From Nocardioides nitrophenolicus (GTDB lineage: Bacteria > Actinomycetota > Actinomycetes > Propionibacteriales > Nocardioidaceae), in the NCBI RefSeq assembly GCF_016907515.1, contig NZ_JAFBBY010000001.1:2604001-2668000 (forward strand): a stretch of DNA of 64,000 nucleotides, written 5' to 3'. Below, piece by piece: positions 1 through 8,683 of the stretch. Numbering within the stretch: the first letter of the stretch is position 1; each line of letters starts with the position of its first letter. Under the pieces are notes generated by a model. That model was not told the DNA's origin, ran no database searches, and saw only the letters and a list, made by a program, of their open reading frames with translations. Made by a program: the position numbers and the translations under genes.

Positions 1-551
1 TCGATCCGCTCCACGCCCGGGGCGTCCGCGCGGACGACCACGCTGAGCAGGTCGCCGTTCTCCTCGGCCGCGGAGACGGTGAGGTAGTCGGCGTAGAGCG
101 CGCCGCTGCTGTAGTACTTCGTGCCGTTCAGCAGCAGCGCGCCGTCGCGCCGGGTCAGCGTGGTCGACGGCTTGCGGAACTCACCGGTGCGCTCGCTGAC
201 CGCCGTGCCGACGACGGCGCCACCGGCGATCCGGGTCAGCCACTCCTGGGAGCGCGCCTCGTCGCGGCTCTGCCAGTGGTCCTCGGTGGTGCGGAAGTGG
301 ATCCGCAACGCGTGCGGGAGGTTCGACTCCGCGGCGGCGAGCTCGATGGTGAGCAGGAAGTGCTGGCGCAGGCTGGCGCCGTCACCGCCGTACTCGGTCG
401 GCACCCGCGACGCGGTGTAGCCGGCCTCCTTGAGCCAGCCCGCCTCCTCGAGCGCGAGCCGGTCGTTCTCCTCGCGCTCGATCGAGGTGGCGCGGATCTT
501 GTCGAAGACCGGCCGGTACTTGTCGAGCAGCTCAGCGTCCGTGAGCGACAT
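1..551 (-). CDS. SfnB-like acyl-CoA dehydrogenase-family oxidoreductase (3' end outside window)
   Basis: The visible 183 codons read as the N-terminal alpha-helical domain and start of the beta domain of an acyl-CoA dehydrogenase-fold flavoprotein, with segments such as EYGGDGASL and NGTKYYSSGA. This subgroup next to an NtaA/SnaA-type monooxygenase is usually SfnB/DszC-like, acting on organosulfur or similar compounds with reduced flavin rather than on acyl-CoA. The ATG at 551 lies 20 bases inside the end of the upstream monooxygenase gene, so the two are probably translationally coupled. The C-terminal part, with the remaining FAD contacts, is cut off by the window edge. Family is fairly sure; substrate is unknown. 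Confidence 0.75.
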   Translation of the reverse strand, partial: MSLTDAELLDKYRPVFDKIRATSIEREENDRLALEEAGWLKEAGYTASRVPTEYGGDGASLRQHFLLTIELAAAESNLPHALRIHFRTTEDHWQSRDEARSQEWLTRIAGGAVVGTAVSERTGEFRKPSTTLTRRDGALLLNGTKYYSSGALYADYLTVSAAEENGDLLSVVVRADAPGVERI

Positions 552-1926
552 GCAGTTCCTCCGTGGCTGTGGTGGGTGGGGCGGTGCGGGACGAGCGGGG
601 GTCGGGCAGTCCGAGGCGCTCGCGCACCGTGCGCCCGGACTCGGCGTAGCTGCGGGGGAAGGCGCCCTCCGCCTGCAGGATCGGCACCACCTGGTCCACG
701 AAGCGCTCGAGGTCCTCGGGCAGCACCGGGAAGTGCGCGACATAGCCGTCGACGACGCCGTCGGACCACCAGTCGAGCAGCGCGTCGGCGACCTGCCGCG
801 GCGTGCCGACGAGCAGCCGGTGGCCGCCCGGCTCGCCGTACCGGCGTACCACCTGGCGCGGGGTGAGGCCCTCGGCCGCGACCAGCTCCTGCAGGGCGCG
901 GCTGAAGCCGATCGGCTTGTTCTGCTCGGGGTCCGGCTCCAGCCAGGCCGGGTCGAGCGGCGCGTCGTAGTCGATCCGCGCGGGCAGGCCGGGCTGGGAC
1001 CAGTCGCGCTGGGCGGCCAGGAAGCGCTCGATCAGCTGGTCCTCGTCGGCGGCGCCGAAGCAGGCCTCGTGGCGGCGCCGCGCCTCGGCCTCGGTGTCGC
1101 CGAGGATGATGTTGACGCCGGGGACCACGCGTACGTCGGCCGGCTCGCGGCCCGCCGCCCGCACCCGCGACGCGAGATCGGCGCGGAAGCGCACGGCCAG
1201 CTCCTTGCTGAGCGTCGCGGCGTACACCATCTCGGCGTGCGCGGCCGCGAAGTCGAGGCCCGGTCCGGAGGCGCCGGCCTGGGAGAGCACCGGGCGGCCC
1301 TGCGGTCCGGACGGGACGTTGAGCGGGCCGGCGACGTGGAAGAACTCGCCGTCGTGGTGGATCGGGTTGCCGGTCTCCTCGCCCCACAGCAACCCGTCGT
1401 CGCGCGGCTCCTCGGGCAGCTGCCAGCTGTCCCAGAGCTGCTCGAGGACGTCGACGAACTCGGCCGCGCGCCGGTAGCGCTCGGCGCGGGGCAGCAGCGC
1501 GGCGCTGCCGAAGTTGGCGGCGACGGCCGGGTTGAAGTTGGTGACCAGGTTGAGGATCGTGCGGCCGCCGGAGATCAGCTCCAGGGTGGCGATCCGCCGG
1601 GCCAGGTTGTACGGCGAGTTGTACGACGTCGACGCGGTCAGCACGAAGCCGATGTCGGGCACCGCCGCGGCGATCGCGGAGAACGACGCGATCGGGTCGA
1701 GGACCTGGCCCGCGCCGCGCTCGCGGTGCCCGGTGTGGGCGGGCATGTCGGAGACGAAGACCGCGTCCAGGACGCCGCGCCGGGCGACCTCGGCCGCGTG
1801 GCGGTAGTGCTCCCACTCGGCGAACCGGTAGGGGCGGGTGCCCGGCCAGGTGGCGGCGTAGGGGGAGGTGCCGGCGCCGGTGATCGAGGCGGCGAGCACC
1901 AGGTGCCGGGTGGGAGGCAGAGCCAT
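532..1926 (-). CDS. NtaA/SnaA/DszA-family FMNH2-dependent monooxygenase
   Basis: A 464-residue bacterial-luciferase-like TIM-barrel monooxygenase of the NtaA/SnaA/DszA/SoxA class (usual length 430-470). Features seen are the N-terminal RHLVLAASI strand, the TWPGTRPYRF segment, SGGRTILNLVT and the LSQAGASGPGLDFAA turn. Such enzymes use reduced FMN from a partner reductase to cleave nitrilotriacetate-, sulfone- or sulfide-type C-N and C-S bonds. I chose the ATG at 1926; a TTG two codons upstream is less likely. The gene overlaps the SfnB-like gene downstream and faces a divergent rhodanese gene across 96 bases, which suggests joint control. A sulfur-scavenging role is inferred from these neighbours. 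Confidence 0.82.
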   Translation of the reverse strand: MALPPTRHLVLAASITGAGTSPYAATWPGTRPYRFAEWEHYRHAAEVARRGVLDAVFVSDMPAHTGHRERGAGQVLDPIASFSAIAAAVPDIGFVLTASTSYNSPYNLARRIATLELISGGRTILNLVTNFNPAVAANFGSAALLPRAERYRRAAEFVDVLEQLWDSWQLPEEPRDDGLLWGEETGNPIHHDGEFFHVAGPLNVPSGPQGRPVLSQAGASGPGLDFAAAHAEMVYAATLSKELAVRFRADLASRVRAAGREPADVRVVPGVNIILGDTEAEARRRHEACFGAADEDQLIERFLAAQRDWSQPGLPARIDYDAPLDPAWLEPDPEQNKPIGFSRALQELVAAEGLTPRQVVRRYGEPGGHRLLVGTPRQVADALLDWWSDGVVDGYVAHFPVLPEDLERFVDQVVPILQAEGAFPRSYAESGRTVRERLGLPDPRSSRTAPPTTATEELHVAHGR

Positions 1927-2022
1927 GCTCAAAGACTAGTTTCCCTGTTGAATTAAATGTGTTTGCGTCTCCGCATGTGGACTAGGTTGAGTGACTAACA
2001 GCCCTTTGAGTGAAGGAAGCCC

Positions 2023-3114
2023 ATGACGACCACCACCTCCACCAGCACCATCGACGTCGCGACCCTGCACGCCTGGCTGGCCGACGGCGACGAGCTCGCC
2101 GTCATCGACGTCCGCGACCGGGCCACCGTCGGCTACGCCTCGCCGCTGTTCACCACGAACCTGCCGGCCGACGAGCTGCTCGACACCATCGACCGGTTCG
2201 TGCCCCGCCGGGTCGTGCGCACCGCCCTCATCGACGGCGGCGACGGCACGGCCGAGCGCCTCGCCGCCCAGCTGAGCGAGCGCGGATGGACCCGGATCGT
2301 CGCCGTCGAGGGCGGGATCCCGGCCTGGCTCGCGTCCGGCGAACGGCTGCCCACCTTCGACGTACCCGGCAACGACTTCACCCTCGCCGTCAGCCAGGAA
2401 CAGGGCACCCCGGTCACCACCGTCGCCGAGCTCACCGCCCTGCGCGAAGCGGGCGAGGACGTCGTCGTCATCGACACCCGGACCCTGCCGGAGTTCGCCG
2501 ACGGACACGTCCCCGGCGCGATCGGCGTACCGGGGGCGGAGCTGCTGCTGCGCTTCGCCGACGTCGTACCGGACCCGAGCACGCGGGTCGTCGTCTCCTG
2601 CGCCGGCCTGGCCCGCGCCATCCTCGGCGCCCAGACCCTGATCGACGCGGGCGTCGCGAACCCCGTGTCCTTCCTGTACGACGGCACCCGGGCCTGGACC
2701 GACGCCGGCGGCGAGCTCGAGACCGGCGCCACCGCCGTCTACGACGCCGCCAGCGCGACCGCCCTCGCGGCGACCTCCGAGCGGGTCGCGGCGATCTCCG
2801 CCGACGACAGCTTCCCGCGGATCGACCTGGCGACCGCCGAGGACTGGGCCGCGGACCCGGACCGCACGACGTACCTGCTCGACGTACGCACGCCGGAGGA
2901 GTACGCCGCCGACCATCTCCTCGGCTCGCTCTCCTCCGAGGGCGGTCAGCTGCTCGGCGTCGCCTACCGCACCATCGCCGTCCGCGGCGCCCGGGTGGTG
3001 CTGATCGACGACCTGCTCGGCGCCCGCGCCGCCGTCGTCGCGCACTGGCTCCAGCGCCGCGGCTTCGAGATCGCCCTCCTGCTCCACCCCTTCCCCCGAC
3101 CCGGCTCGAAGTAG
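2023..3114 (+). CDS. Triple-rhodanese-domain protein (one catalytic Cys)
   Basis: A 363-residue protein built from three rhodanese-like modules, roughly residues 8-120, 125-235 and 260-360, each with a VIDVR, VIDTR or LLDVR strand and a C-terminal helix. Rhodaneses transfer sulfane sulfur through a cysteine in the active-site loop. Only the middle module has it (VVVSCAGLARA); the first has LIDGGDGTAER and the third LIDDLLGARA at that place. A GAAGGAAG ribosome-binding site precedes the ATG. It is divergent from the monooxygenase, so it may handle sulfur released from organosulfur compounds; that role is inferred. Its last codons lie inside the repeat array that follows. Confidence 0.8.
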   Translation: MTTTTSTSTIDVATLHAWLADGDELAVIDVRDRATVGYASPLFTTNLPADELLDTIDRFVPRRVVRTALIDGGDGTAERLAAQLSERGWTRIVAVEGGIPAWLASGERLPTFDVPGNDFTLAVSQEQGTPVTTVAELTALREAGEDVVVIDTRTLPEFADGHVPGAIGVPGAELLLRFADVVPDPSTRVVVSCAGLARAILGAQTLIDAGVANPVSFLYDGTRAWTDAGGELETGATAVYDAASATALAATSERVAAISADDSFPRIDLATAEDWAADPDRTTYLLDVRTPEEYAADHLLGSLSSEGGQLLGVAYRTIAVRGARVVLIDDLLGARAAVVAHWLQRRGFEIALLLHPFPRPGSK

Positions 3115-3325
3115 CCCCCGATAGTGCGCGACCCGGCACAAACTGGCCTCGGAATTGGCCCGACCCGGCACAAACTGGCTCCCGAAAGGGCCCGACCCGG
3201 CGCGAGGTAACTCGCGCCGGGTCGGCGGGATTTCAGGACCACTTCGAGCCGGGTCGGCGGGATTTCCGAGCCAGTTCGAGCCGGGTCGGCGGGATTTCAG
3301 AGCCAGTTCGAGCCGGGTCAGCGGG
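3096..3325. repeat. Mirror-organised repeat array between convergent genes
   Basis: Copies of a roughly 30-base unit with core GACCCGGCACAAACTGGC run one way on the left (3129-3190). Copies of the opposite orientation, core GCCGGGTCGGCGGGATTTC, run on the right at about 32-base spacing (near 3217, 3249 and 3281, with a partial copy at 3312). The halves meet at a palindrome centred near 3207 (GCGCGAGGTAACTCGCGC). The outermost copies extend into the last codons of both flanking genes. It can fold into a very long hairpin, and a bidirectional terminator or REP-like element is plausible. Confidence 0.75.
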
Positions 3326-4934
3326 AGGTCACCAGGTCGCGGCCGGCGATCGCGGCCAACAGGTCCCGGGTGTAGGCGTGCTGCGGGCGGTCGAAGACGT
3401 CGCCGATCGCGCCGGCCTCGACGATGCGGCCCTCCTGCATCACCGCGACGTGGTCGGAGATGGCCCGGACCACCGCGAGGTCGTGGGAGATGAAGACATA
3501 GGTCAGGTCCCGCTCGGCCTGGAGCTGGCCGAGCAGCTCCAGGATCTGCGCCGCCACCGATACGTCGAGCGCCGAGATCGGCTCGTCGAGTACGACGACC
3601 TGCGGCTCGCAGACCAGCGCCCGGGCGATCGCGACCCGCTGCCGCTGGCCGCCGGAGAGCTCCCGGGGGTGCCGGTTGACGAAGTCGGCCGGCAGCGCGG
3701 CCGCTTCGAGGGCGGCGACGACCTGGTCCTCGTGGGGCCGCTTGCCGCCCCTCCCCCAGCGCGGTCCGCCGGAGCCGATGGCGGCGCGCAGCGGCTCGTC
3801 GACGACGTCGTAGACGCCGAAGCGGGGATCGAAGGAGGAGTACGGGTTCTGGTAGACGATCTGGATGTCCTTGCGCAGCGGCCGGAACTGGCGCGGGCCG
3901 AGCCCGGTGACGTCGGTGCCGAGGATCTCGACCCGGCCGGACGTCGCGGGGGTGAGCCCGGTCAGCACCCGGGCGGTGGTCGACTTGCCCGAGCCGGACT
4001 CCCCGACGATCGAGAAGGTCTCCCCGCGGCGCACCTCGAACGACGAGTCGTCGACCGCGACGAAAGCGTCGTACTCCTTGCGCAGGCCCTCGACCCGGAC
4101 CACCACCTCGCGCCCGGACGTCGGCGCGACCCGCTCCCGGCCGCGCTCCAGCCGGGAGGTGACGGCGCCGAGCAGCCGGCGGGTGTACTCGTGCCGCGGG
4201 TCCGCGATCATCTCGGCGGTCGGCCGCACCTCGACCAGCCGGCCGTCCTGCATCACGCCGATCCGGTCGGAGCGGTCGGCGGCGACGCCCAGGTCGTGGG
4301 TCACCAGTACGACGGCCGTCCCGAGCCGGGCGCGCAGGTCGTCGATCAGGTCGAGGACCTGCTTCTGCACGGTCGCGTCCAGGCCGGAGGTCGGCTCGTC
4401 GGCGATGATCAGGTCGGGCTCGGCGGCGACCGCTGCGGCGATCAGCACCCGTTGGCGCATGCCGCCGGACAGCTCGTGGGGGTACTGCCGGTAGCGCCGC
4501 TCGACGTCGGTGAACCCGACCAGCTCGAACAGCTCGTGCACCCGCGCCAGCCGGGCGGCGGCGTCGAGCGTGGTGTGCAGGCGCAGTACGTCGTCGACCT
4601 GGTGGCCCACCCGGCGGACCGGGTCGAGGGAGACGGTCGGGTCCTGCGGGATCAGCGCGATGGCGCGGCCCCGTACGTCGCGCCAGCCGGCCGGCGACAG
4701 GTCGGTGAGCACCTGGTCGCGGAAGTGGATCCGGCCGCCAGTCACCCGGCCGTTGGCGGGCAGCAGGCCGAGGATGGCCTGCCCGGTGGTGGTCTTGCCG
4801 GAGCCCGACTCCCCCACCAGGGCGAGGACCTCGCCCTCCGCCAGCTCCAGGTCGACCCCGTGGACGACGGTCTTCGCGCGGCCGGCGATCTCGTAGGCGA
4901 CCTCGAGTCCCTCCACGCGCAGCAGGGCGGTCAT
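3318..4934 (-). CDS. ABC transporter ATP-binding protein, fused double NBD (DppD-DppF type)
   Basis: A 538-residue protein with two complete ABC ATPase domains. The first has Walker A GESGSGKTTT (residues 41-50), signature LSGGMRQRV and Walker B LIIADEPTSGLD. The second has GESGSGKSTT, LSGGQRQRV and VVVLDEPISALD. This is the usual actinobacterial fusion of the two ATPases of a dipeptide/oligopeptide/nickel-type importer, powering uptake at the cytoplasmic face. The ATG at 4934 overlaps the permease stop as ATGA, showing translational coupling; longer upstream reading frames are shadows. It is the last gene of the importer operon. The substrate cannot be read from sequence. Confidence 0.9.
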   Translation of the reverse strand: MTALLRVEGLEVAYEIAGRAKTVVHGVDLELAEGEVLALVGESGSGKTTTGQAILGLLPANGRVTGGRIHFRDQVLTDLSPAGWRDVRGRAIALIPQDPTVSLDPVRRVGHQVDDVLRLHTTLDAAARLARVHELFELVGFTDVERRYRQYPHELSGGMRQRVLIAAAVAAEPDLIIADEPTSGLDATVQKQVLDLIDDLRARLGTAVVLVTHDLGVAADRSDRIGVMQDGRLVEVRPTAEMIADPRHEYTRRLLGAVTSRLERGRERVAPTSGREVVVRVEGLRKEYDAFVAVDDSSFEVRRGETFSIVGESGSGKSTTARVLTGLTPATSGRVEILGTDVTGLGPRQFRPLRKDIQIVYQNPYSSFDPRFGVYDVVDEPLRAAIGSGGPRWGRGGKRPHEDQVVAALEAAALPADFVNRHPRELSGGQRQRVAIARALVCEPQVVVLDEPISALDVSVAAQILELLGQLQAERDLTYVFISHDLAVVRAISDHVAVMQEGRIVEAGAIGDVFDRPQHAYTRDLLAAIAGRDLVTSR

Positions 4935-5812
4935 GACTGGTCTCCCTTGGTCAGGTGGTGCGAGATGTGGTTGGTCGCGAGCACCACTGCCACGATCACC
5001 AGGCCGGGGTAGAGCGTCAGCCAGCCCCGGGTGGCGATGTAGCGCCGTCCCTCCGACACGAGCAGGCCCCACTCCGGCTCGGGCGGCTGGGTGCCGAGAC
5101 CCAGGAAGTTGAGGGACGCGATCCAGATGATCGCGATCCCGAACTGCACGGTCACCAGCGCGATCGTCGGCGCCAGCGAGTTCGGGATGACGTGGCGCCG
5201 CAGGATGTCGAAGGTCGTCGTCCCACTGGTGGTGGCGGCCTCGACGTAGCTGCTGGTGCGCGCCTTGAGCACCTCGGCCCGGATCAGCCGGGTGAAGGTC
5301 GCGGTCAGGGTCAGCCCGACCGCGATCGCCGCCTGGACGATGCCGAAGCCGAGCAGCACCACGATGCAGATCGCGAACAGGAAGCCCGGGATCGCCAGGA
5401 ACACGTCGATCGCCCGGCCCACCAGGTTGTCGACGAAGCCGCCGAACCAGCCGGCGATCGCGCCGACCAGGGAGCCGACGACCGCGCCGACGCCGACCGC
5501 GATCAGCGATCCGGTCAGGGACGCCCGGGAGCCGTGGACCACCCGGGCGTACACGTCGCGACCGAGGTGGTCGGTGCCGAACCAGTGCGCCCCCGAGGGC
5601 GGCTGGAGCTTGTTGCGCGGGTCGACCGCCACCGGGTCGTAGTGGGTGAACAGGCCGGGGAACAGCGCCCACGCGATGACGGTGAGCACGATGGCGCCGG
5701 CCAGCAGCAGGCTCCAGTGCCGCGCCGCCCACCGTACGACGTACGACGCGGTGACCCGGCCCGCCGCGCTCTCGTCCGCGGGTGTGCCCGTCTGGTCGAG
5801 GGTGATCGTCAT
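4931..5812 (-). CDS. ABC transporter permease, DppC-like
   Basis: A 293-residue inner-membrane permease of the Dpp/Opp C type. It has an N-terminal hydrophobic anchor (SLLLAGAIVLTVIAWALFPG), a periplasmic loop with HWFGTDHLGRDVYAR typical of OppC/DppC, then five further membrane segments and the EAA coupling motif region (EAATTSGTTTFDILRRHVIPN). It pairs with the DppB-like permease to form the import channel. ATGA overlaps join it to both neighbours, so the operon order is binding protein, B permease, C permease, double ATPase. Family is clear; the substrate is not. Confidence 0.9.
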   Translation of the reverse strand: MTITLDQTGTPADESAAGRVTASYVVRWAARHWSLLLAGAIVLTVIAWALFPGLFTHYDPVAVDPRNKLQPPSGAHWFGTDHLGRDVYARVVHGSRASLTGSLIAVGVGAVVGSLVGAIAGWFGGFVDNLVGRAIDVFLAIPGFLFAICIVVLLGFGIVQAAIAVGLTLTATFTRLIRAEVLKARTSSYVEAATTSGTTTFDILRRHVIPNSLAPTIALVTVQFGIAIIWIASLNFLGLGTQPPEPEWGLLVSEGRRYIATRGWLTLYPGLVIVAVVLATNHISHHLTKGDQS

Positions 5813-6834
5813 GGCATCGCCACCTCGGCCGGGAGCCGGCGGCGCACCGGCTCGGGAGCGGGTACGTCGGCGCGCACGGCCTTGGCCTTGCGCTTGGCCG
5901 TCTTGGTGTCGATCAGGATCCGCGGGTCGATGAACGGGTAGGCCAGGTCGACGGCCAGGTTGATCGCCACGTAGATCAGCGTCGAGAGCAGCACCACGCC
6001 CTGCACCACCGGCAGGTCCTGGGTGTTGACCGCGTTGACGGTGATCATCCCGATCCCGTTGCGGGCGTAGACCGACTCGGTCACGACCGACCCGGCGATC
6101 AGCTCGCCGAAGGCCAGGCCGAGCAGGGTGAGCACGGGCAGCGAGGAGTTGCGCAGCACGTCCTTGCGGAAGATGAAGCCCTCGCCCGCGCCCTTGGCGT
6201 GCAGCACGTGCACGAAGGGCTGGTTGCGGGTCTTGCGGATCGATGTCGCCAGCACCTGCGCGATCGGTGCGGCCACGAGGATCCCGAGCGTCGCCGCGGG
6301 CGCGATGAGCGCCCGCAGCGAGCCGTCGTCGACGGAGGGGATCAGGTGGAACCGGAAGGACAGGTACTGCAGCGCCATGATGCCGACCACGAACGTCGGC
6401 ACCGAGGCGAACAGGGCCGGGATCGAGCCGGCCAGGTTGCGCAGCCAGGCCCAGGGCGCGTAGTTGATGGTGACCGCGACCAGGCTCGCGAAGGCCACGC
6501 CGAAGACCAGGCCGAGCGTGGTGAGCTTGACCGTGGCCGGGAGGGCCTGGCCGATCAGCGACTCCACCGCGGTCGCATTGGTCAGCGAGTACCCGAAGTC
6601 GCCGTGGAGCACGCTCCACAGGCTGTGCAGGTACTGCTCCCACAGCGGACGGTCCAGGCCGTAGTACTCGAGGAGCAGCTTGGCGCCCTCCGGGGAGATG
6701 TTGGCCTCGGGGTCGCTGATCCGGTTGCTGACCGAGTCACCGGGCAGCGCACTCAGCAGGATGAAGGCGAGGGTCCAGGCGGCCCAGAGGACCAGCACCG
6801 CCTGACCCACGCGCTTCGCAACATAGCGGCGCAT
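5809..6834 (-). CDS. ABC transporter permease, DppB-like
   Basis: A 341-residue permease of the DppB/OppB family. It starts MRRYVAKRVGQAVLVLW, a canonical first membrane helix, followed by the LLSALPGDSV and YGLDRPLWEQY loop and by a late HVLHAKGAGEGF segment in the position of the EAA loop. Six membrane helices are expected. The C-terminal tail is basic (TKTAKRKAKAVR) and unusually long. It lies 30 bases downstream of the binding-protein gene and overlaps the DppC-like gene by ATGA. It forms the transmembrane pore with that partner. Confidence 0.9.
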   Translation of the reverse strand: MRRYVAKRVGQAVLVLWAAWTLAFILLSALPGDSVSNRISDPEANISPEGAKLLLEYYGLDRPLWEQYLHSLWSVLHGDFGYSLTNATAVESLIGQALPATVKLTTLGLVFGVAFASLVAVTINYAPWAWLRNLAGSIPALFASVPTFVVGIMALQYLSFRFHLIPSVDDGSLRALIAPAATLGILVAAPIAQVLATSIRKTRNQPFVHVLHAKGAGEGFIFRKDVLRNSSLPVLTLLGLAFGELIAGSVVTESVYARNGIGMITVNAVNTQDLPVVQGVVLLSTLIYVAINLAVDLAYPFIDPRILIDTKTAKRKAKAVRADVPAPEPVRRRLPAEVAMP

Positions 6835-6864
6835 CGTCTCAGCGCTCTCTCGTCGTCACGGCCG

Positions 6865-8505
6865 TCACTCCGACAGCCAGGTGTCGTACCACCACGAGCG
6901 CGCGGTGGACTCGGTCTTGAAGCCCTGGACGCTCGGCGCGAGGCCGAAGACCTGGGTCTCGTCGTACAGCGGGTCGGAGTAGCCCTCGCTGAAGATGCGG
7001 TCCTCGATCTGCTGGATGATCGCCGCGCGCTTGGTCGGGTCGAACTCCTGCGACTGCGCCTCGAGCAGGCCCTCGAGCACCGTGTCCGGCGTCGGGTTGT
7101 GGGTCGCGTTGGACCGCTTGGATCCGTACGACGCGTAGAGGACGCCGGGCTCGGCGGTGGACTGCTGGCCCTGCTCGAAGGTCCACTTGTCACCGCGCGC
7201 GAGGCGCAGCGACTCGTACTCGGTCTGCGAGACGGCGTTGATGTTCAGCTCGATGCCGGCCTTCTTCCACTGCGACTGCAGCAGCTCGAGGACCGACTGC
7301 GAGACCTGGTAGTAGGGCGCGACCCACGACTCGAAGTGCAGCCGCTGGCCGTCCTTCTCGCGGATCCCGTCCTTGCCCTCGACCCAGCCGGCCTCCTCGA
7401 GGAGCTGCTTGGCCTTGTCGAGGTCGTAGCCGAGGTACTTGCTGGAGTCGCCGCGCAGCGGCGTGCCCTGGGTGAGCGCGCTGGTCGGGATCGGGTACGA
7501 CGGCGAGAGCACCGTCTCGTTGATCTCCTCGCGGTCGGTGGCCGCGATCAGCGCCAGGCGGACGTTCTTGTCCTGGGTCGGCGCCTTGGCGTCGAGCTGG
7601 ATGGTGAGGTCGTTGGTCTCGCCCTGGACGGGGAAGGCCTCGACGACGCCGCCCTGCGCGGTGACCGTCTCCTCGTCGTACGGCGCGATGTTGCGCGCGA
7701 CCTGCGCCTCGCCGCTGGCGAGCGCGCCGACCCGGGTGCCGGCCTCGGGGACCACCTTGAAGACGATCTTCTCGAGATAGGCCTTGCCCTCGTGGTCGGA
7801 GCCCTCCGGCGCCCAGTCGTAGTCGTCGCGGCGGACCAGGGTGACGCCGGTGGTGCCGTCGACGGAGTCGACGGTGAACGGGCCGGTGCCGACCCAGTTC
7901 TCGAGCTTGCCCTGGCCCTGGAAGTCGAGGGCGAGGTAGGGCTTGCCGAGGATCGAGGCCGCGCGGTAGTTGGAGAACACCTGCAGCTGCGCGGCGTTGG
8001 GCTCGGAGAACTTGACGACCACCGTGTGCGGGTCGGGTACGTCGGTGCCGACGTAGTTGGCCCACCAGGGGTCGACCGGGATGCCCTTGGCGGCGTCGCC
8101 CTTGCCGTGCTGGTCGAAGTTGAGCGCGACGGTCTCGCCGTCGAGCGGGTCGCCGTTGGAGAAGGTGACGTCGGAGCGCAGGTGGAAGGTGTAGCTCAGG
8201 TGGTCGTCGCTGACCTCCCAGGACTCCGCGAGCCAGGGCTTGAACTCACCGGTCTCGGGGTCCTGCCAGATCAGCCGCTCGGCGAGGGTCGGCGTGACCT
8301 GGGTGTTGGACCACAGCGAGTTGGTGGGATTCCAGGCGGCGTACTGCACCGGGTCGTAGACGGTCAGCGTCCCGCCGTAGACGGGTTCGCCGGCATCGCC
8401 GCCGTTGCCGGAGGTCGAGCCGCCACCGCACGCGGCCAGCAACAGCGAGGCGGTGGTGGCGAGGGCTGCTGACGTCAGCAGGAGACGGGAACGCAGTGGG
8501 CGCAT
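6865..8505 (-). CDS. ABC transporter substrate-binding lipoprotein (SBP family 5)
   Basis: A 546-residue solute-binding protein of the DppA/OppA family 5. The ATG at 8505 gives a classical lipoprotein signal (MRPLRSRLLLTSAALATTAS then LLLAACGGGS, with Cys as the lipidated residue), so I prefer it to an ATG 19 codons upstream. Typical family segments are LAESWEVSDDHLSYTFHLR and the WVGTGPFTVDS strand. It captures the ligand outside the membrane and delivers it to the two permeases. It is first in a four-gene importer operon. The ligand may be a peptide, an opine or a sulfur-containing compound; the monooxygenase neighbours favour the last, as an inference. Confidence 0.9.
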   Translation of the reverse strand: MRPLRSRLLLTSAALATTASLLLAACGGGSTSGNGGDAGEPVYGGTLTVYDPVQYAAWNPTNSLWSNTQVTPTLAERLIWQDPETGEFKPWLAESWEVSDDHLSYTFHLRSDVTFSNGDPLDGETVALNFDQHGKGDAAKGIPVDPWWANYVGTDVPDPHTVVVKFSEPNAAQLQVFSNYRAASILGKPYLALDFQGQGKLENWVGTGPFTVDSVDGTTGVTLVRRDDYDWAPEGSDHEGKAYLEKIVFKVVPEAGTRVGALASGEAQVARNIAPYDEETVTAQGGVVEAFPVQGETNDLTIQLDAKAPTQDKNVRLALIAATDREEINETVLSPSYPIPTSALTQGTPLRGDSSKYLGYDLDKAKQLLEEAGWVEGKDGIREKDGQRLHFESWVAPYYQVSQSVLELLQSQWKKAGIELNINAVSQTEYESLRLARGDKWTFEQGQQSTAEPGVLYASYGSKRSNATHNPTPDTVLEGLLEAQSQEFDPTKRAAIIQQIEDRIFSEGYSDPLYDETQVFGLAPSVQGFKTESTARSWWYDTWLSE

Positions 8506-8683
8506 GGGAAGGGGATGTCCTGTCTTTTCGGGGGTGGTCGGTCGGTCCGAGCACAACCTCATGTAAGTCCAGTGATCTTATCGAGATACAAAGGATAAGG
8601 TCGGGTCGAATCTCGGATCGCGGTCAACGGATCCGCATGGCGGACAGGCAGGCAGCGCCTGCAGGGACGGAAGGAATAACGCG

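Noticed and set aside
3129..3325. Possible CRISPR-like array from regularly spaced repeats
   Set aside because: The units are contiguous, turn around a central palindrome and have no unique spacers; no cas genes are nearby.
2010..5012. A 1000-codon plus-strand frame across the rhodanese and ABC genes
   Set aside because: It shadows real genes in another frame and is Arg/Pro/Gly-rich without motifs.
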